Part shown: piece by piece, positions 1 to 6,401 of the stretch
Layout: each line of letters begins with the position of its first letter
Numbering within the stretch: position 1 is the first letter of the stretch
Assembly (NCBI GenBank): GCA_905198295.1
Contig: CAJKBW010000081.1
Coordinates: 1 to 12,311, forward strand
Direction: 5' to 3'
DNA length: 12,311 nt
From: an uncultured Oscillospiraceae bacterium
GTDB lineage: Bacteria > Bacillota > Clostridia > Oscillospirales > Acutalibacteraceae
Position numbers and translations under genes: made by a program
Notes under the pieces: model-generated
Database searches by the model: none
What the model was told of the DNA's origin: nothing
The model's input: only the letters and a program-made list of their open reading frames with translations

Positions 1-612
1 CCAACCACGGCGCCGACAACCGCGCCGCCGTCCAGCGCGGTGAACGCCGACTGGTTCGCCGATGCGGTATTTATCGGGGATTCCCGCACCGAAGGGCTGA
101 TGCTGTATACCGGACTTGAGGCGGATGCGCTGGCCAACAAGGGCATGACCGTTTCCACCGCGCTGACGGCGGATCTGGTTCAGCTCGACAACGGGGAAAT
201 GGGTACGGTCATCGAGGGGCTTGCACAGAAAACCTATGGCAAGATTTACATCATGCTGGGGGTCAATGAGCTCGGCTGGGAGTACAGCAGCATTTTCAAG
301 GACCGGTACAGCGACGTGATCGACGCCGTTAAGGAGGCGCAGCCGCAGGCGACGATTTATGTGCAGTCGATCCTGCCGGTCACCAAGGCGCGCTCCGACT
401 CGCACGCGTTCCAGACAAAGGCGAAGGTGGACGAATACAACACGCTGATTCAGGCGATGTGCACGGAAAAAGGGGTCAATTACCTGAAGGTCGAGGATGC
501 CGTTATGACCGAGGACGGGTATATGGTCCCGGAATATGCCGCGAGCGACGGGGTGCATATGAACTCCAACGGCTGCCTGAAGTGGCTGGAATATCTCAAG
601 GAGCACCATTAA
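1..612 (+). CDS. SGNH/GDSL hydrolase, probable lipoprotein, 5' end outside window (paralog 1)
   Basis: The reading frame is open from base 1, so the gene starts upstream. A GTG at 40 is internal and not the likely start. The first residues are a Pro/Thr-rich linker (PTTAPTTAPP) like the one following the lipobox in the next gene, so a lipoprotein signal peptide is expected outside the window. The visible domain is a complete SGNH hydrolase: block I FIGDSR (Ser codon 82-84), block III LGVNELGW, and the catalytic Asp/His pair in DGVH (Asp codon 547-549, His codon 556-558). Enzymes of this fold are esterases or O-acetyl transferases on glycans and lipids. From the conserved Trp to the final His-His it aligns without gaps over 186 residues with the next gene. 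Probable location is the outer face of the membrane. The substrate is not identifiable; the neighbouring MBOAT and DHHW genes suggest an acylated surface polymer. Confidence 0.85.
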   Translation, partial: PTTAPTTAPPSSAVNADWFADAVFIGDSRTEGLMLYTGLEADALANKGMTVSTALTADLVQLDNGEMGTVIEGLAQKTYGKIYIMLGVNELGWEYSSIFKDRYSDVIDAVKEAQPQATIYVQSILPVTKARSDSHAFQTKAKVDEYNTLIQAMCTEKGVNYLKVEDAVMTEDGYMVPEYAASDGVHMNSNGCLKWLEYLKEHH

Positions 613-933
613 ACGCTTTGGTGCGCAGGAGCAGGAAGGTGTCTGCATGAAGAAAAAAGTGTATGCCATTGTGCTGGCAGGCGTTCTGGCGTTTGCGCTG
701 ACCGCCTGCAGCCGCCCGGAGGACAGCGGCAGCGAGCCGGAATCCTCCGCGGCGCCGACCACGGCGCCGACCACCGCTGTCACGACGACCGAGGCGCCGA
801 CCACGACGACCACCACCACCACCACCACAACGACTGCGCCGCCCACCACCGCGACGCAGCCGCCGGTGGATACCTGGTTTGCGGACGCGGCGTTTATCGG
901 GGATTCCCGCACCGAAGGGCTGATGCTGTATAC
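70..933 (+). repeat. 41-bp identical segment shared by paralogs 1 and 2
   Basis: Bases 70-110 and 893-933 are identical over 41 bp, covering the block I serine motif and the following EGLMLYTG codons, including silent positions. The flanking codons diverge. This is either strong conservation of the active site or a short gene-conversion tract between the tandem copies. Confidence 0.8.
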
Positions 934-1438
934 GGGGCTGGAGACCGAGGTGTTCGCGGAAAAAGGGCTCAATGTCCGCACGGCGCTGAACAGCGCCCTG
1001 TTTCCCCTCGACGGGGGCGGGAAAGGCACGGCCATCGACGCACTCCGGCAAAAAAAGCCCGCCAAGGTGTATATCATGTTAGGGGTAAACGAGCTCGGCT
1101 GGGGATCGAGCGGCATCTTTCAGCAGGAATACGGCGCGCTGGTGGACGCCGTGCGGGAGGCCGCGCCCGGCGCGGCGGTTTATGTGCAGTCGATCCTGCC
1201 GATTACCAAGGCGCATTCCGACGCCCATTCCTACCAGAACAAGGCCAAGGTGGACGAATTCAACGGCCTGATCCGGGAGATGTGCGCGGAAAAAGGCGTG
1301 AACTACCTCAAGGTGGAGGATGCGGTGATGACCGGCGACGGGTATTTGGATCCGGAGATGGCGGCGGGGGACGGCGTGCACCTCAATGCCGCGGGCTGCC
1401 GGGCATGGCTGCAGTATCTGCGGGAACATCACGGATAA
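647..1438 (+). CDS. SGNH/GDSL hydrolase lipoprotein with poly-Thr linker (paralog 2)
   Basis: A 263-residue secreted lipoprotein. The N-terminus has a KKK charge cluster, a hydrophobic stretch and lipobox LTAC with lipidated Cys21. Residues about 22-74 form a low-complexity Thr/Pro linker including twelve consecutive Thr, probably a spacer through the cell wall. The SGNH domain starts at Trp77: nucleophile Ser87 in FIGDSR, block III LGVNELGW, and Asp242/His245 in DGVHLN. The start is the ATG at 647 with AGGAAGG seven bases upstream. The gene lies 34 bp after paralog 1 and matches it in length and motifs throughout the domain, so tandem duplication is clear. All catalytic residues are present, so an active esterase or transferase is expected. 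Family assignment is firm; the glycan substrate is inference only. Confidence 0.92.
   Translation: MKKKVYAIVLAGVLAFALTACSRPEDSGSEPESSAAPTTAPTTAVTTTEAPTTTTTTTTTTTTAPPTTATQPPVDTWFADAAFIGDSRTEGLMLYTGLETEVFAEKGLNVRTALNSALFPLDGGGKGTAIDALRQKKPAKVYIMLGVNELGWGSSGIFQQEYGALVDAVREAAPGAAVYVQSILPITKAHSDAHSYQNKAKVDEFNGLIREMCAEKGVNYLKVEDAVMTGDGYLDPEMAAGDGVHLNAAGCRAWLQYLREHHG
800..835 (+). repeat. ACN trinucleotide run encoding twelve Thr
   Basis: Twelve consecutive Thr codons lie within the linker of the second SGNH lipoprotein, with six perfect ACC units at 809-826. Slippage here would change linker length in steps of one residue without a frameshift. Confidence 0.9.
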
Positions 1439-1462
1439 CATCACGGATAACATCACGGATAA
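1427..1462 (+). repeat. Three perfect 12-bp tandem repeats at a gene junction
   Basis: The unit CATCACGGATAA occurs at 1427-1438, 1439-1450 and 1451-1462. The first copy encodes the last His-His-Gly and the stop of the second SGNH gene. The two further copies are in the same frame and each repeats His-His-Gly-stop. The third copy runs directly into the AAGGAGG ribosome binding site (1461-1467) of the next gene. Confidence 0.97.
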
Positions 1463-1474
1463 GGAGGCGGAAAA

Positions 1475-2341
1475 ATGGGCAAGCGGTGGGCGGCGGTCTT
1501 GCTGGCGGCAATGCTGATGCTTTCGGCCGCTGCCTGTATGGCGCCGGAGAGCGGGCCGCCTTCGGCGGTGTCTTCGGCCGATTCCGCCGATTCCGCACAG
1601 GGGACGGCGGCGCCGGACGATTCTGCGTCGGTACCGGATGCGCCGACAACGGCGCCGGCGGATCCGGAAGCGAGCGACAGTGCCGAAAATGCGGAAAAGA
1701 ACGACCTGACCATGCCGACCATCACCGATGAACAGGCGGCCGCGTGGTTTGCGGATGCGGTGTTTGTCGGCAATTCCCGTGTGCAGGGGCTGGTGTTGTA
1801 CACCGGCGTGGAAGCGGACATGATCGCGGAGCGGGGGCTCAACGTCATCACCGCGCTGCACGACGATGCGACCACGCTGGAAAACGGGGAGAAGGGCAGC
1901 GTGCTGGACGCTCTCGCACAGAAGCCCTATGGAAAGGTTTATGTGAAATTCGGGATGAACGAACTGAACTGGATGGCCGAAGAGGTGTTCATCCAGTATT
2001 ACGGCAGGATTGTGGACGGGATCCGGGAGGTTCAGCCGCAGGCGGCGGTGTTTGTTCAATCGATTCTGCCGATCGCCCGGGAGCGTTCGGAGGCCTCGGC
2101 GGCGGACGGCGGGATGCAGACGCAGGAGCGGGTCAACCAGCTCAACGGTGCGCTGCGCGCCATGTGCCTGGACAAAGGGGTCCGGTTTCTGGACGCCGAA
2201 CAGGCGGTGATGGACCCGGATGGTTATCTCTATGCCGAATACGCCGCGAGTGACGGCTATCATCTGAACGCCGCGGGCTGCGAAAAGTGGCTGGATTATT
2301 TGAAACAGGCGGTAAATCCGTATGAAATGGAAGGAGAATAA
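1475..2341 (+). CDS. SGNH/GDSL hydrolase lipoprotein, divergent (paralog 3)
   Basis: A 288-residue lipoprotein with basic N-terminus MGKR, a hydrophobic core and lipobox SAAAC (lipidated Cys21). A Ser/Ala/Asp-rich linker runs to about residue 85, then an SGNH domain starts at Trp91. Block I reads FVGNSR, so the Asp next to the nucleophile is replaced by Asn; Ser101 itself is kept. Block III FGMNELNW and Asp260/His263 in DGYH are present. Relative to its two neighbours it has a four-residue insertion in the SEASAADGG region. The start is ATG 1475 with AAGGAGG eight bases upstream. Its last codons hold AAGGAG, which serves as the ribosome binding site for the next gene four bases later, indicating cotranscription. 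It is probably still active because Ser, Asp and His remain, but specificity may differ from the other two copies. Confidence 0.9.
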   Translation: MGKRWAAVLLAAMLMLSAAACMAPESGPPSAVSSADSADSAQGTAAPDDSASVPDAPTTAPADPEASDSAENAEKNDLTMPTITDEQAAAWFADAVFVGNSRVQGLVLYTGVEADMIAERGLNVITALHDDATTLENGEKGSVLDALAQKPYGKVYVKFGMNELNWMAEEVFIQYYGRIVDGIREVQPQAAVFVQSILPIARERSEASAADGGMQTQERVNQLNGALRAMCLDKGVRFLDAEQAVMDPDGYLYAEYAASDGYHLNAAGCEKWLDYLKQAVNPYEMEGE

Positions 2342-2344
2342 TGT

Positions 2345-2872
2345 ATGTGGAAAAAAGGATTGTTGCTGATGCTTTGCGCCGTACTGGCGGTGTCGCTGAC
2401 CGCGTGCGCGGGCGGCGGTGAGGGGAGTTCTTCACCGTCCGGCGCGGACTCGTCGCAGAGCGATGCGGCGCAGACGGGGAAAACGCTGGATGTCGAGGCG
2501 GCGGCAAAGGCGCTGCTGGAGGGCGCGGATTTTGACGATCCTCCGGCCGAGCTGAGAGAAAAACTGCTGACGGCACAGTACGTGGGGCTGGATACTGCCG
2601 ATGTCGTATCGTGGAAGGTGTATGTCAGCGGAGCCTCTACCGCGGACGAGGTGGCGGTGTTTGAAGCGACGGATGCCGAGGCGGCGCAGCGCATCAAAGC
2701 CGTGATCGACACCCGGCTGGCCGGCCTGATCGAGCAGTACCGCGACTATGCACCGGATAAGGTGCAGAAGCTGGAAAATCCGCTGCTGGTGGTGGAAGGC
2801 AACTACGTGGTGCTGTGCGTTTCCAACGACAACGCCAAGGCGCAGGAGCTGCTGGACGCCCAGTGGAAATAA
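2345..2872 (+). CDS. DUF4358 family lipoprotein
   Basis: A 175-residue secreted lipoprotein: MWKK start, hydrophobic h-region, lipobox LTAC with Cys21, then a Gly/Ser-rich linker to about residue 45. The rest resembles the DUF4358 domain found in clostridial surface proteins: an N-terminal AAKALLEGADFDD helix, a mixed alpha/beta core with VFEATDAEAAQRIKAVID, and a C-terminal VVEGNYVVLCVSND strand pair. The function of the family is unknown. It follows the third SGNH gene by three bases and precedes the MBOAT gene by 47 bp, so it is probably an accessory surface component of the same acylation module. The start uses AAGGAG at 2331-2336. ATG 2341, in another frame and overlapping the previous stop, is not used. 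Family call is by recognition of the pattern and not by a search. Confidence 0.85.
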   Translation: MWKKGLLLMLCAVLAVSLTACAGGGEGSSSPSGADSSQSDAAQTGKTLDVEAAAKALLEGADFDDPPAELREKLLTAQYVGLDTADVVSWKVYVSGASTADEVAVFEATDAEAAQRIKAVIDTRLAGLIEQYRDYAPDKVQKLENPLLVVEGNYVVLCVSNDNAKAQELLDAQWK

Positions 2873-2919
2873 GCGATTCCCTTCGGGATACCTTAATCAG
2901 GCAGGAGTGACAAAAACGC

Positions 2920-4362
2920 ATGGTATTCAGCGGCTCTCCGTTTCTGTTTTATTTTCTGCCGGCGGTGCTGGCGCTGTATTTTCTGGTGCCCAGGCGCCTC
3001 AAAAACCCGGTACTGCTGGTTTTCAGCCTCTTCTTTTATGCGTGGGGAGAACCGGTCTATATCCTGTTGATGATCTTTTCCATCGTGATGGACTACGCGC
3101 TGGGCCGCTGGCTGTATGTGTACAAGGAAAAGGGGAACATGAAGGCCGCCAAGCGGGTGCTGGTGCTGTCGGTGGTGCTGAATCTGGCGCTGCTGGGCTT
3201 TTTCAAGTACACGAATTTCCTGCTCGGCACCATCGGGAGCCTGTTTCATGTGGACATACCGCTGCTGGAGCTGTCCCTGCCCATCGGCATCTCCTTTTAC
3301 ACCTTTCAGGCGATGTCCTACCTGATCGACCTGTACCGCGGGGATGTCGGCGTACAGCGCAGCGTGCTGAACTTCGGCACGTATGTCTCGCTGTTCCCGC
3401 AGCTGATCGCGGGGCCGATCGTGCGGCTGAGCACGGTGGAAAAGGAGCTGGCGGACCGCAGGGAGACGGTGGATGATTTTTCCGCCGGCATCAAGCGGTT
3501 TGTCACCGGCCTGGGCAAAAAGGTGCTGCTGGCCAACACCATCGGCGCGGTCTGGACCGAGATTTCCGCCATGGAGGTCAGCACGCTGCCGGTGCTGACG
3601 GCCTGGATCGGCGTGGTGGCGTTCACCTTCCAGATCTATTTTGACTTTTCCGGCTATTCGGATATGGCGATCGGGCTTGGGCGGATGTTTGGCTTCCCCT
3701 CCGTGGAAAACTTCAATTATCCCTGTACAGCGCGCAGCGTAACCGATTTCTGGCGGCGCTGTCATATCTCGCTGAGCACCTGGTTCCGCGAATATGTGTA
3801 CATCCCGCTGGGCGGCAACCGGCGCGGGCTGCCGCTTCAGCTGCGCAACCTGCTGATCGTCTGGACGCTGACCGGCGTCTGGCACGGCGCGAGCTGGTCG
3901 TTTGTGACCTGGGGGCTGTATTTCGGGGTGCTGCTGATTCTCGAAAAGCTGTTCCTGCTGAAATTTCTCGAAAAGCTGCCGAAGGCCGTCGGCCACATCT
4001 ATACGATGTTCCTGGTGATCATCAGCTGGGCGATTTTTGCGTTCGATTCGCTGGGCAGCGGGCTGCAGTTCATCCGCGCGATGTTCGGCGGCTTCGGGCA
4101 GGCGTTTGCGGATCAGGGTTCCTGGTATCTGCTGTACACCAACCTGATCCTGCTGGCAATCCTGATTATCGGTTCCACCCAGCTGCCCCGGTGGCTGTAC
4201 GGCCGGCTGGAAAGCCGCCTGCTGGCGGCGGACGGCCGCGGACGCCCGCATGCCGCCGCACTCGGCGCGGTGGAAACGGTGCTGGTGCTCGCGGGGCTGA
4301 TCCTGTCGGTATCCTTTGTGGTGGATGCGACCTATAACCCCTTCCTGTATTTCCGGTTCTAG
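2920..4362 (+). CDS. MBOAT family O-acyltransferase (AlgI/DltB-like)
   Basis: A 480-residue polytopic membrane protein with roughly ten or more hydrophobic segments, typical of membrane-bound O-acyltransferases. Diagnostic motifs: DFWRRCHISLSTWFREY with conserved His282, YIPLGGNRRG shortly after it, and VWHGASW containing His322, the histidine expected to be catalytic in AlgI/DltB-type enzymes. These proteins pass an acyl group, usually acetyl, from the cytosol across the membrane for transfer to an extracellular polymer by a partner protein. The partner here is most likely the next gene (DHHW family), mirroring AlgI with AlgJ/AlgX. The start is ATG 2920 with AGGAG at 2903-2907, a slightly long spacing of 12. 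The stop lies 15 bp before the next start, so the pair is surely cotranscribed. Which polymer is acylated cannot be read from the sequence. Confidence 0.95.
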   Translation: MVFSGSPFLFYFLPAVLALYFLVPRRLKNPVLLVFSLFFYAWGEPVYILLMIFSIVMDYALGRWLYVYKEKGNMKAAKRVLVLSVVLNLALLGFFKYTNFLLGTIGSLFHVDIPLLELSLPIGISFYTFQAMSYLIDLYRGDVGVQRSVLNFGTYVSLFPQLIAGPIVRLSTVEKELADRRETVDDFSAGIKRFVTGLGKKVLLANTIGAVWTEISAMEVSTLPVLTAWIGVVAFTFQIYFDFSGYSDMAIGLGRMFGFPSVENFNYPCTARSVTDFWRRCHISLSTWFREYVYIPLGGNRRGLPLQLRNLLIVWTLTGVWHGASWSFVTWGLYFGVLLILEKLFLLKFLEKLPKAVGHIYTMFLVIISWAIFAFDSLGSGLQFIRAMFGGFGQAFADQGSWYLLYTNLILLAILIIGSTQLPRWLYGRLESRLLAADGRGRPHAAALGAVETVLVLAGLILSVSFVVDATYNPFLYFRF

Positions 4363-4377
4363 AAAGGAGAGAACGGT

Positions 4378-5523
4378 ATGACGCGGCAAAAATGGCTGTG
4401 TATTGTCTTTGTGGTCTTTATTGCGGGCGTTTCGCTCGTGAACTGGCTGACGCCGGGCACCGATTTCTCCGAAAGCGAGAACCGCGCGCTGCAGACCTTT
4501 CCGGAGGTGAACACCGAAAAGGTGCTTTCGGGCAAATTCTCGCAGGAGTTTGAGAGCTACGCCAACGACCAGTTCCTGCTGCGGGACGGCTGGGTCGGGC
4601 TGAAAACGCTGACCTCGCTGGCGATGGGCAAAAAGGATAACGGCCGGGTGTTTTTCGGCCGGGACGGGTATCTGCTGGAGATGGACAGCGTCTTGAACCA
4701 GCAGCAGCTCACCCGGAACGCGCAGGCGCTGGGGGCTTTTATGGCCTATGCCCGGCAGCAGAATCCCGCCCTGAAGCTCGCGGTTGTCATGGCGCCGACG
4801 GCGACCGGCGTGATGACCGAAAAGCTGCCGCCGCTGGCGGTGACCTACGATCAGGCGCAGGCCATTGAGCAGGTGCGCGCCGCCATGTCGGAGGGCGTGG
4901 TGTTTCCGGATGTTCTGGCGGAGATGAACGCCCATAAGGCGGACGACAATCTGTATTACCGCACCGACCATCACTGGACCACGCACGGCGCTTACTGGGC
5001 GTATGCCCAGCTGCTCACGCAGTGGGGGATGACGCCGCTGGCGCAGGATGCCTTTACCGTGCGCACGGTCAGCGACGCGTTTTACGGCACCACCTATTCC
5101 AAAGCGAACCTGTACACCATCCGCCCGGATACGGTGGTGGCCTACGACCCGGTGACGGCGAACCCCTGCACGATGAAGCTGGACGGCAAGGATACGGTAT
5201 ACGACAGCCTGTACGATGAGAGCTTTCTGGATAAAAAGGATAAGTATTCCTATTTCCTCGGCGGCAATCACCGGATCTATGAAATCGATACCAGCGTCAA
5301 AAACGGCCGCACGCTGCTGGTGCTTCAGGATTCCTACGCGCACTGCATAATCCCGTTTCTGGCGCAGCATTACGAGAAAATCGTGGTGGCGGACCTGCGG
5401 TATTTCCTCACCCCGGTGGAGGAGCTGCTGACCGAATACGCGGTGACCGACGTGCTGGCGCTGTACAACATCGAAACCTTCTCCACCGAGGCGAGCATTG
5501 GCGGCATGCTGGGGTATTTTTAA
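4378..5523 (+). CDS. DHHW family membrane-anchored SGNH protein (AlgJ/AlgX-like)
   Basis: A 381-residue protein with one N-terminal membrane segment (about residues 5-22, CIVFVVFIAGVSLVNWL) and an extracytoplasmic domain. It carries the name-giving motif DHHW at residues 197-200 within YYRTDHHWTTHG, and a later LQDSY motif with Ser319. This order, Asp-x-His before the Ser, is that of AlgJ/AlgX-type SGNH acetyltransferases, giving a likely triad of Asp197, His199 and Ser319. Its role would be to take the acyl group delivered by the MBOAT protein and attach it to a surface glycan. The start has AAAGGAG about nine bases upstream. It is the last gene of the surface operon. The L19 promoter begins only eight bases after its stop and no terminator is visible, so readthrough into rplS is possible. 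Confidence 0.92.
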   Translation: MTRQKWLCIVFVVFIAGVSLVNWLTPGTDFSESENRALQTFPEVNTEKVLSGKFSQEFESYANDQFLLRDGWVGLKTLTSLAMGKKDNGRVFFGRDGYLLEMDSVLNQQQLTRNAQALGAFMAYARQQNPALKLAVVMAPTATGVMTEKLPPLAVTYDQAQAIEQVRAAMSEGVVFPDVLAEMNAHKADDNLYYRTDHHWTTHGAYWAYAQLLTQWGMTPLAQDAFTVRTVSDAFYGTTYSKANLYTIRPDTVVAYDPVTANPCTMKLDGKDTVYDSLYDESFLDKKDKYSYFLGGNHRIYEIDTSVKNGRTLLVLQDSYAHCIIPFLAQHYEKIVVADLRYFLTPVEELLTEYAVTDVLALYNIETFSTEASIGGMLGYF

Positions 5524-5531
5524 AAAAACGC

Positions 5532-5560
5532 TTGACCAGAGCGGGAAGCTGTGCTATAAT
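5532..5560 (+). promoter_or_regulatory. Sigma-A type promoter of rplS, extended -10
   Basis: TTGACC (5532-5537), a 17-base spacer and TATAAT (5555-5560) preceded by TGC, an extended -10. Transcription should start near 5567. It lies just after the stop of the upstream DHHW gene. Confidence 0.9.
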
Positions 5561-5566
5561 TTACCG

Positions 5567-5714
5567 GTGTTTTGCGACCGACGCGCTTTGCCGAGCAAAA
5601 TCGGCGGCCGTTGGGGGTTAATGCCTGGCGTGAAGCGAGACATTAAAGCGGGCAGTCCTCTGCACGGATTCGGTTCCGGCATGAATGTCTGAAGATTTAC
5701 AGGAGGAAAAAAAC
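5567..5714 (+). ncRNA. Structured 5' leader of rplS, possible L19 autoregulatory leader
   Basis: About 148 nt separate the predicted transcription start from the rplS ATG, long for a simple leader. Visible pairings are TGCCGA/TCGGCG (5589-5594 with 5601-5606, including one G-U pair, loop GCAAAA) and TTAATG/CATTAA (5618-5623 with 5641-5646). An L19 leader family is known in Firmicutes, in which the protein is thought to repress its own mRNA. Assignment to that family is inference from position and structure, as its consensus could not be checked here. Confidence 0.5.
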
Positions 5715-6056
5715 ATGGATGCTCTGAAGTTGATTGCTGCTGACAGCCTCAAGGAAAACAAACCGGTGATCGCGATCGGTGATACCGTCCGCGTGGACGT
5801 GAAAATCCGCGAGGGTGACCGCGAAAGAATCCAGGCCTTTGAGGGTACCGTTATCGCCAAGCGCGGCAGCGGTGTGACCGAGACCTTTACCGTCCGACGT
5901 GTTTCCTACGGCGTCGGCGTGGAGCGTGTGTTCCCGGTGCATTCCCCGAATGTTGCCGAGGTCAAGGTGATCCGCCACGGTAAGGTTCGCCGCAGCAAGC
6001 TGTACTATCTGCGTGACCGCGTCGGCAAGGCCGCGAAGGTCAAGGAGCAGCTGTAA
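5715..6056 (+). CDS. rplS: 50S ribosomal protein L19
   Basis: A 113-residue protein, normal length for bacterial L19. It shows family hallmarks: GDTVRVDVKIREGDRERIQAFEG in the N-terminal half, GVGVERVFPVHSP in the middle and the basic RRSKLYYLRDRVGKAAKVKE tail. L19 sits at the 30S-50S interface of the large subunit. The start is ATG 5715 with AGGAGG at 5701-5706; the in-frame ATG at 5685 is rejected because it precedes the ribosome binding site and would add ten residues not typical of L19. The gene has its own promoter, leader and terminator and stands apart from rpsP, rimM and trmD, with which it is often grouped in bacteria. Confidence 0.98.
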   Translation: MDALKLIAADSLKENKPVIAIGDTVRVDVKIREGDRERIQAFEGTVIAKRGSGVTETFTVRRVSYGVGVERVFPVHSPNVAEVKVIRHGKVRRSKLYYLRDRVGKAAKVKEQL

Positions 6057-6070
6057 TTTCCGGACAAAGG

Positions 6071-6101
6071 CCACCCCGCCGTTTGCGGCGGGGTGGTTTT
6101 T
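6071..6101 (+). terminator. Intrinsic terminator of rplS
   Basis: Perfect 11-bp GC-rich stem (6071-6081 with 6086-6096), tetraloop TTTG, followed by TTTTT. It starts 15 bp after the stop codon. Confidence 0.96.
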
Positions 6102-6401
6102 ATTTGCGGCGGCGGGGACGCAAAGGCGCTTTTACCGGTTTCATGCACAACGCGTGCAGCGATGGCAGGTTTCGGCTGTCATCCCTGTACGCGTTTTGTA
6201 TTTGTGCCGGTGTGGACCGGTGCATGCCCGGCCGCGCTCCGCCCTGCCATAAAAGCATCGCCTCAACCGGTGCCAAAAAATTATTTTGGAAAAAAGCCTG
6301 CCATTTCGTCGTTTTTTGCTTTTCGGGGGTCTTTATAAGGGGGAGCCTGTTTTCGCGGCTGTGATGCCCCGGCAACCATGAAATGAAGGAGTGGGTAGAA
6401 A
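6102..6401 (+). other. 300-bp intergenic region with no gene supported
   Basis: Several short frames cross this stretch but none has a ribosome binding site or recognisable product. Minor features are a 5-bp hairpin CCGGT/ACCGG (6207-6220), an AT-rich 6-bp hairpin CCAAAA/TTTTGG (6273-6289) and a possible -10 TATAAG at 6334-6339 lacking a good -35. The second half is noticeably more AT-rich than the surroundings and presumably holds the promoter of the next gene. Confidence 0.5.

Noticed and set aside
1427..1462. Start of a CRISPR array or attachment site
   Set aside because: Three directly abutting 12-bp units without spacers and including stop codons are a simple tandem repeat. No cas or integrase gene is present.
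2893..5370. Minus-strand open frame of 825 codons opposite the MBOAT and DHHW genes
   Set aside because: Its translation is low-complexity, rich in His, Arg, Gln and Pro, has no recognisable domain and lies exactly antisense to two well-identified genes. It results from high GC at third positions. Similar long minus-strand frames at 1079-2263, 7870-9264, 9330-10853 and 10303-11718 were rejected for the same reason.
5494..5523. Terminator at the end of the DHHW gene
   Set aside because: Only a 5-bp AGCAT/ATGCT stem inside the coding sequence, separated from the T-run by GGGGTA, too weak to call.
5685..5714. Upstream ATG as the rplS start
   Set aside because: It would place the AGGAGG ribosome binding site inside the coding region and add ten residues atypical of L19.
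6083..6364. Short overlapping + strand frames in the gap after rplS
   Set aside because: They begin within the rplS terminator, overlap each other in different frames, lack ribosome binding sites and resemble no known product.
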